A DNA stretch of 8,661 nucleotides from an uncultured Lysobacterales bacterium (GTDB taxonomy: Bacteria > Pseudomonadota > Gammaproteobacteria > Xanthomonadales > SZUA-36). The stretch spans positions 1 to 8,661 of the forward strand of contig CALKKN010000217.1 in NCBI GenBank assembly GCA_937995275.1, in the 5' to 3' direction. Positions 6,501 through 8,661 of the stretch are shown here, piece by piece. Both the position numbers and the translations under genes were made by a program. Every line of letters starts with the position of its first letter. Positions within the stretch are counted from its first letter, which is position 1. The notes under the pieces are model-generated. The model saw only the letters and a list, made by a program, of their open reading frames with translations, did no database searches and was not told the origin of the DNA.

Positions 6501-6669
6501 GCCGGTTGCGGAAGCGGATGCCGCGTCTTTCGCGACCGACTTCTATCGCCATATCGGGCAGGAGCCCGATATCGAAAGCGCCTTCGCTGTGACCCGCCAA
6601 TCGCGCATCGCCAGCGCCGGCGCGACAAATTTGGAATCTTGGGCAGGTTTTCAGCTATTTATCAGGTAG
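3535..6669 (+). CDS. Secreted TPR protein with C-terminal pseudo-CHAT domain
   Basis: This predicts 1044 residues. A Sec signal peptide comes first (KVVPK, hydrophobic 8-20, small residues to A27, probable cut after GGAA), so the protein should be periplasmic. Residues about 36-122 look beta-rich. Helical TPR-like repeats follow to about 640: a clear one at 268-301 (GQVLEREGRPEEALDMYSRAI), another around 427-460, and the ALERVRMLEATGAL segment (629-642) that usually precedes CHAT domains. The CHAT fold spans about 703-1044 and keeps its scaffold motifs (IPFDALRL, VLVSLWPV). The catalytic pair is gone: the usual HG reads P909-G in IHLAAPG, and the usual SAC reads S954-R-T956. It is therefore probably not a protease. 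C690/C693 (CRGC) and C962/C967 could form disulfides. The ATG at 3535 gives the best signal peptide; ATG 3493 would add 14 residues. Divergent from the VWA pair, it is a likely periplasmic partner of it. Confidence 0.88.
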   Translation: MTKVVPKVGALLFVVLLLSLPKPGGAAGSGAPGDPAEYMFYQYPDVALVVKVDVAEAEFSMRILGPDAALLAEAGVPGRRLGPIFQYLAPDDLPRQLMIEVTPGRPLPRSAIAMQVIQLDFGDPNADALARAYRLFSTGTKTAHGGDANTWVVKTYSLRDAAQNFAALGMEEMRLWSDYFAALLMLHRLGDRLSAVEFAREIQRAAARAGFDRVELAALVLEGDALMELIEGSEPQQSRSYFERARTVFAGIADRAGRQQYAGEQGRALYRMGQVLEREGRPEEALDMYSRAIEVTVSAGAPDLLTQLRNASAALQEALGRTAGAIEMLDQLAAELAEGELDDTALELADGLADKGRLLNNNYRYAEAVAELARALELQQSAPRPRPWGPTGLELAWSLYSMGEAEAAAALIRESLPRTPLQDNRELLARAYGSLARISLARGNFGEAGEARRRQADLTEEGTAEANLLFHMAADARLRSGSGSAEAERLLRRSRQSAAAAGDLLAEQRAGLQLCLLTMERDRTATCSGAESDLLYKALREAGLPRLAVEAALARSGILRSQGKTGAAWQEMDGLLEDLYWLRQALPGVLGAWYVEHRASIYRDYLAIAVAVAGPPPRGSGNAAGPLLALERVRMLEATGALRAEDRYLEAASEDKLRSLLARREAVARSGSAALGGEARHALAAARRDCRGCGAPERGLMTAEQLESLLAGLGRTEAVLAYDFSGSTARALLAGRSGVRIVELSRSSELSDGLAALREEVVRDPGPGVQGRLDSLGQKLLAPLGDALPQRVYLLLAGPLQGIPFDALRLGGRFLADRHQVVNLAGLSALARRGVAMAPGYRDHVFLAGDPRRERDPFSLEVVISPEVAAVTDAFVGPGLHVVQGLALQKDEFLDDRFTGAALIHLAAPGRLELTSPDRSYLTLSGGTGISPENTLSPAEVRAFDLAASLVVLSRTVAVGECGSAVCSRMPMVAEFLDAGAASVLVSLWPVAEADAASFATDFYRHIGQEPDIESAFAVTRQSRIASAGATNLESWAGFQLFIR

Positions 6670-6681
6670 AATGTCCCAAAT

Positions 6682-6696
6682 CCACTTCCCAAGTGG
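6682..6696. other. Short hairpin between TPR-CHAT and stress-protein genes
   Basis: CCACTT and AAGTGG form a perfect six-base inverted repeat with a CCC loop in the 60-base gap. No T-run follows, so it is not a clear terminator; it could be an operator or an mRNA hairpin. TAGAAT at 6667-6672, which overlaps the preceding stop codon, resembles a -10 box but has no acceptable -35 partner, so a separate promoter for the downstream gene is uncertain. Confidence 0.25.
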
Positions 6697-6716
6697 TGCA
6701 GTAGAGAAATTCGTCC

Positions 6717-6721
6717 GGAGG
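6717..6721 (+). promoter_or_regulatory. Strong ribosome binding site deciding the GTG start
   Basis: GGAGG stands eight bases before GTG at 6730. It is the clearest Shine-Dalgarno in the window and fixes the start of the stress protein at a GTG codon, in contrast to the weak or missing sites of the genes to its left. Confidence 0.85.
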
Positions 6722-6729
6722 TTTAGCAC

Positions 6730-7533
6730 GTGGAAAAGAGAAAATTCCTGGTCGTCATCGACCCTTCACATGAACGGCATCTTGCGCTGGAACGCACGCT
6801 CGACATTATCCGGCAGCGCGCGGAGTGGCCGTTGGAATTTCACCTGTTCATCGGCTTCGAAGCCGACGACAGGACGGACAGCGAGGCGCCGACCGAGGTC
6901 ATCCGGAGCACCGAGTGGTTCGAGCAGTTACTGAAGCCGCTGCAGGAACTCAACGCCGAGTACACTACCGAGTTCTTCTGGACGCGGAACTGGCGCCACT
7001 CCATCCAGGAGGCAGCCGAGCGATATGTCTGCGACACAATCCTGCTGTGCGAGTCCTCGGCCGAGCACAAGCGCCTGATCACCGACTCCAAGTGGGACCT
7101 GGTGCGTCATTCACGCTGTGACGTCGTAATTTGCGACGAGGGTACCTCAGGCCCGTATAACTGCGTGCTGGCGGCGGTCAATACACAGGCGAAGGACCCG
7201 GTCCACATCGCCATGAATGAGAAGATTTTTGAACGCGGCAAGTTCCTGGCCGAGTATTTCGGCGCCGAGTACCACGTGGTCAACGCCTACAAGGACAGCG
7301 AGGATTTTCCGGATCGCGGCCTGATTGGGCGGATGAGCGGTCTGCCGCGCGAGAACATCCACCGTGACATGGGCAGGCCGGAAGAGGTGATCTCCCTGGT
7401 GGCCGGGAAAGTGGAGGCCGACATGATCGTCATCGGCATCAGTTCGAAAACCGGCCTGGCGGCCAAGCTCAGCAGCCACACGACCGAAAAGGTCATGGAA
7501 AGGGTGGATATCGACGTGGTGGCTCTCAACTGA
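6730..7533 (+). CDS. UspE-like tandem universal stress protein
   Basis: A cytoplasmic protein of 267 residues with two Usp domains. The first runs from the start (KFLVVIDPSHERHLALERTL) to about residue 137 and ends with the DVVICDEG strand. The second begins near residue 143 (NCVLAAVN) and ends VDIDVVALN. The second domain contains VIGISSKTGLAAKLSSHTTEKV (written here in part: G236 to G242, then SHTTEKV). This aligns with the UspE-type GTVGRTG...GNTAEHV loop but lacks the G-2x-G-9x-G(S/T) pattern of ATP-binding Usp proteins, so nucleotide binding is doubtful. Tandem Usp proteins of this type act in stress survival and motility in enterobacteria; the role here is not shown. The length is somewhat short for UspE (about 316 residues in Escherichia coli). 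It has its own strong ribosome site and ends at a strong terminator. It may be cotranscribed with the TPR-CHAT gene, 60 bases upstream, but is probably an independent housekeeping gene. Confidence 0.88.
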   Translation: MEKRKFLVVIDPSHERHLALERTLDIIRQRAEWPLEFHLFIGFEADDRTDSEAPTEVIRSTEWFEQLLKPLQELNAEYTTEFFWTRNWRHSIQEAAERYVCDTILLCESSAEHKRLITDSKWDLVRHSRCDVVICDEGTSGPYNCVLAAVNTQAKDPVHIAMNEKIFERGKFLAEYFGAEYHVVNAYKDSEDFPDRGLIGRMSGLPRENIHRDMGRPEEVISLVAGKVEADMIVIGISSKTGLAAKLSSHTTEKVMERVDIDVVALN

Positions 7534-7577
7534 GGCCGGGGGGCCGGTTCAGCGGCCTGCCATCCAATCTGCAAAGA

Positions 7578-7605
7578 AAAAGCCCCGGCGCAGACCGGGG
7601 CTTTT
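7578..7605. terminator. Strong bidirectional intrinsic terminator
   Basis: AAAAGCCCCGG (7578-7588) pairs perfectly with CCGGGGCTTTT (7595-7605) around the loop CGCAGA. Read rightward, it ends in TTTT after the stress-protein stop at 7533. Read leftward, it ends in TTTTT-C-TTT after the TPR-protein stop at 7647. It therefore serves both convergent genes and insulates the left and right parts of the window. Confidence 0.93.
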
Positions 7606-7646
7606 GTTATCTCGGGAAAAGGCCGACGCGACCGGCGCCGGGGCGA

Positions 7647-8661
7647 CTAACCGCCACTCTCGTCCTGGGTCTGGCCCTCGATGACGTCCAGCAATTCATC
7701 GCGCTCACGAGGCTGCGCGTCCGGCAGCTCCTGGTTCATCAGGTCGCGGCGCTTGAGTTCGCTGTCGACGTAAGCGATCCATTGCTGCGCCGCCCGCCGC
7801 GAACGATTGTCGCCGGCGGCCCGCTCGAAGGCGCGCCGCGCCTGTTCGAGGCGCTTCTGGTTGAACAACGCCATGCCGAGCATGATGTTGGCGGTATCGC
7901 TGCGTTTCAGGCCGCCTGCCTGTATCCCCTTCTGCACTGCTTGCGCGGCTTCGGACCAATTTTCCAGGTTGAGATGCGCCTGGGCCAGCCGGACATAGAG
8001 TTCGCCGTCTTCGGACATCCCGGCGGCCCGTTCCAGGGGCGGAATGGCCTTTTCGTCCTCGCGGGCCTGGTACCAGGCCTGGGACAACAGGCGCAGGTTC
8101 CGCTCGTTCGATTCCACGATATTCTCGTTCATTTCCTTCTCGAGCAGCGTCGCGGCCTTGTAGGGCAAACCGTGCAGCAGGTACAGGTTGCCCAGGTTGG
8201 TGATGTGCGACGAAGTGTTCAGCATGCCTTTCTCGTAGAGCACTTCGGTTAGCGCAAGCTGCTTCTTGGTGTCTCCGAGTTCGCTGTAGATGCCGGCGAG
8301 GGTCAGTACGTAGGTATCCTTCGGATAGTAGACGATCAGTTCCTTGACCACGTCGATCATCAATTCGTACTCTTTCTGTTCGAAGTAGATCACACGCAGC
8401 AACAGCAGCCAGTTCTCGCGCGGGGTCTGACCCTGCTCACGGTACATGTCGATGGCCGTCCTGATCGGCACCAGGGCCTCGTCGTAGCGACCGAGCTGGA
8501 AGAGCGCCTGCCCTTCGATCATCATCACGTCGGCCGAAGGCTCCGGTATTGCTGCAATCAATTGGCGGACCACCACGAGAGCGGCTTCGTAGTCTTCCTC
8601 GGTGAAATGCAGCTGAGCTTTGGTCTTGAGCGTGCTCAGCAACAGCGCCTCCGGCAGTTCC
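7647..8661 (-). CDS. TPR-repeat protein, 5' end beyond window
   Basis: The gene enters from the right edge in frame (ELPEALLLSTLK...) and ends with TAG at 7649-7647, giving 337 visible residues. It is almost wholly TPR-like helical repeats: FTEEDYEAALVVVRQLI, ALFQLGRYDEALVPIRTAI, YELMIDVVKELIVYYPKD, LYLLHGLPYKAATLLEKEM, AWYQAREDEKAIPPLERAA, AQAHLNLENWSEAAQAVQKG and ALFNQKRLEQARRAFERAAG. An acidic disordered tail follows, ending QTQDESGG. It is a scaffold without visible catalytic residues. The late repeats remind me of the TPR protein that closes TonB-ExbB-ExbD-TtpC clusters in marine gammaproteobacteria; if so, tonB and exbD genes should lie just to the right. That is a recollection, not shown here. 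Localisation cannot be judged because the N-terminus is missing. It shares a bidirectional terminator with the convergent stress-protein gene. Confidence 0.85.
   Translation of the reverse strand, partial: ELPEALLLSTLKTKAQLHFTEEDYEAALVVVRQLIAAIPEPSADVMMIEGQALFQLGRYDEALVPIRTAIDMYREQGQTPRENWLLLLRVIYFEQKEYELMIDVVKELIVYYPKDTYVLTLAGIYSELGDTKKQLALTEVLYEKGMLNTSSHITNLGNLYLLHGLPYKAATLLEKEMNENIVESNERNLRLLSQAWYQAREDEKAIPPLERAAGMSEDGELYVRLAQAHLNLENWSEAAQAVQKGIQAGGLKRSDTANIMLGMALFNQKRLEQARRAFERAAGDNRSRRAAQQWIAYVDSELKRRDLMNQELPDAQPRERDELLDVIEGQTQDESGG

Noticed and set aside
4063..6600. Long leftward open frames within the TPR-CHAT gene (4063-4947, 4847-5881, 5200-6600)
   Set aside because: They are shadows of a GC-rich coding sequence with no recognisable domains; the forward frame has a signal peptide, TPR and CHAT motifs.
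6671..6934. Small rightward frame starting at 6671 before the stress gene
   Set aside because: It has no ribosome site and runs out of frame through the stress-protein gene, which has GGAGG and a full Usp fold.

Overview
The window is GC-rich, densely coded DNA. GC-rich third codon positions, a UspE-like tandem universal stress protein and a TPR protein of the kind often found beside TonB/ExbB clusters suggest a proteobacterium, most likely a gammaproteobacterium; this is an inference from family resemblance. No rRNA, tRNA, CRISPR array, transposase or integrase was seen, and no gene-free stretch exceeds about 120 bases.

Left and central part (1-6669). Five or six genes, in three short transcription units that change direction repeatedly, look like one functional locus. 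(a) Leftward: an FHA-domain protein (664-1125), then a four-helix MotA/TolQ/ExbB-family proton-channel subunit (644 down to the window edge, incomplete). (b) Rightward, with a start codon overlapping that of the FHA gene on the other strand: a small protein with a disordered N-terminus and a degenerate FHA-like C-terminus (1124-1537). (c) Leftward: two paralogous proteins, each with one transmembrane helix, a coiled coil and a von Willebrand factor A (VWA) domain (2513-3442 and 1578-2516), overlapping by GTGA. The first has a complete MIDAS metal site and the second a ruined one. (d) Rightward: a 1044-residue secreted TPR protein ending in a CHAT (caspase-like) fold whose catalytic His and Cys are both replaced (3535-6669).

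How these could work together (inference). The VWA proteins share a membrane segment with an Asp at its start, like the proton-carrying helix of MotB, ExbD, TolR and ZorB. With the MotA/ExbB-like subunit they would form a proton-driven motor in the inner membrane, whose two B-type subunits carry VWA domains into the periplasm in place of a peptidoglycan-binding domain. The CHAT/TPR protein has a signal peptide, so it lies in the same compartment and is a natural partner. FHA domains read phosphothonine marks in the cytoplasm (phosphothreonine), which would link the motor to Ser/Thr kinase signalling; no kinase is in the window. I do not recognise this gene combination as a named system.

Right part (6670-8661). 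A UspE-like universal stress protein follows on the same strand with a strong ribosome binding site. A strong bidirectional terminator (7578-7605) separates it from a convergent TPR-protein gene that enters from the right edge. The right part looks like ordinary housekeeping sequence and probably marks the border of the system.
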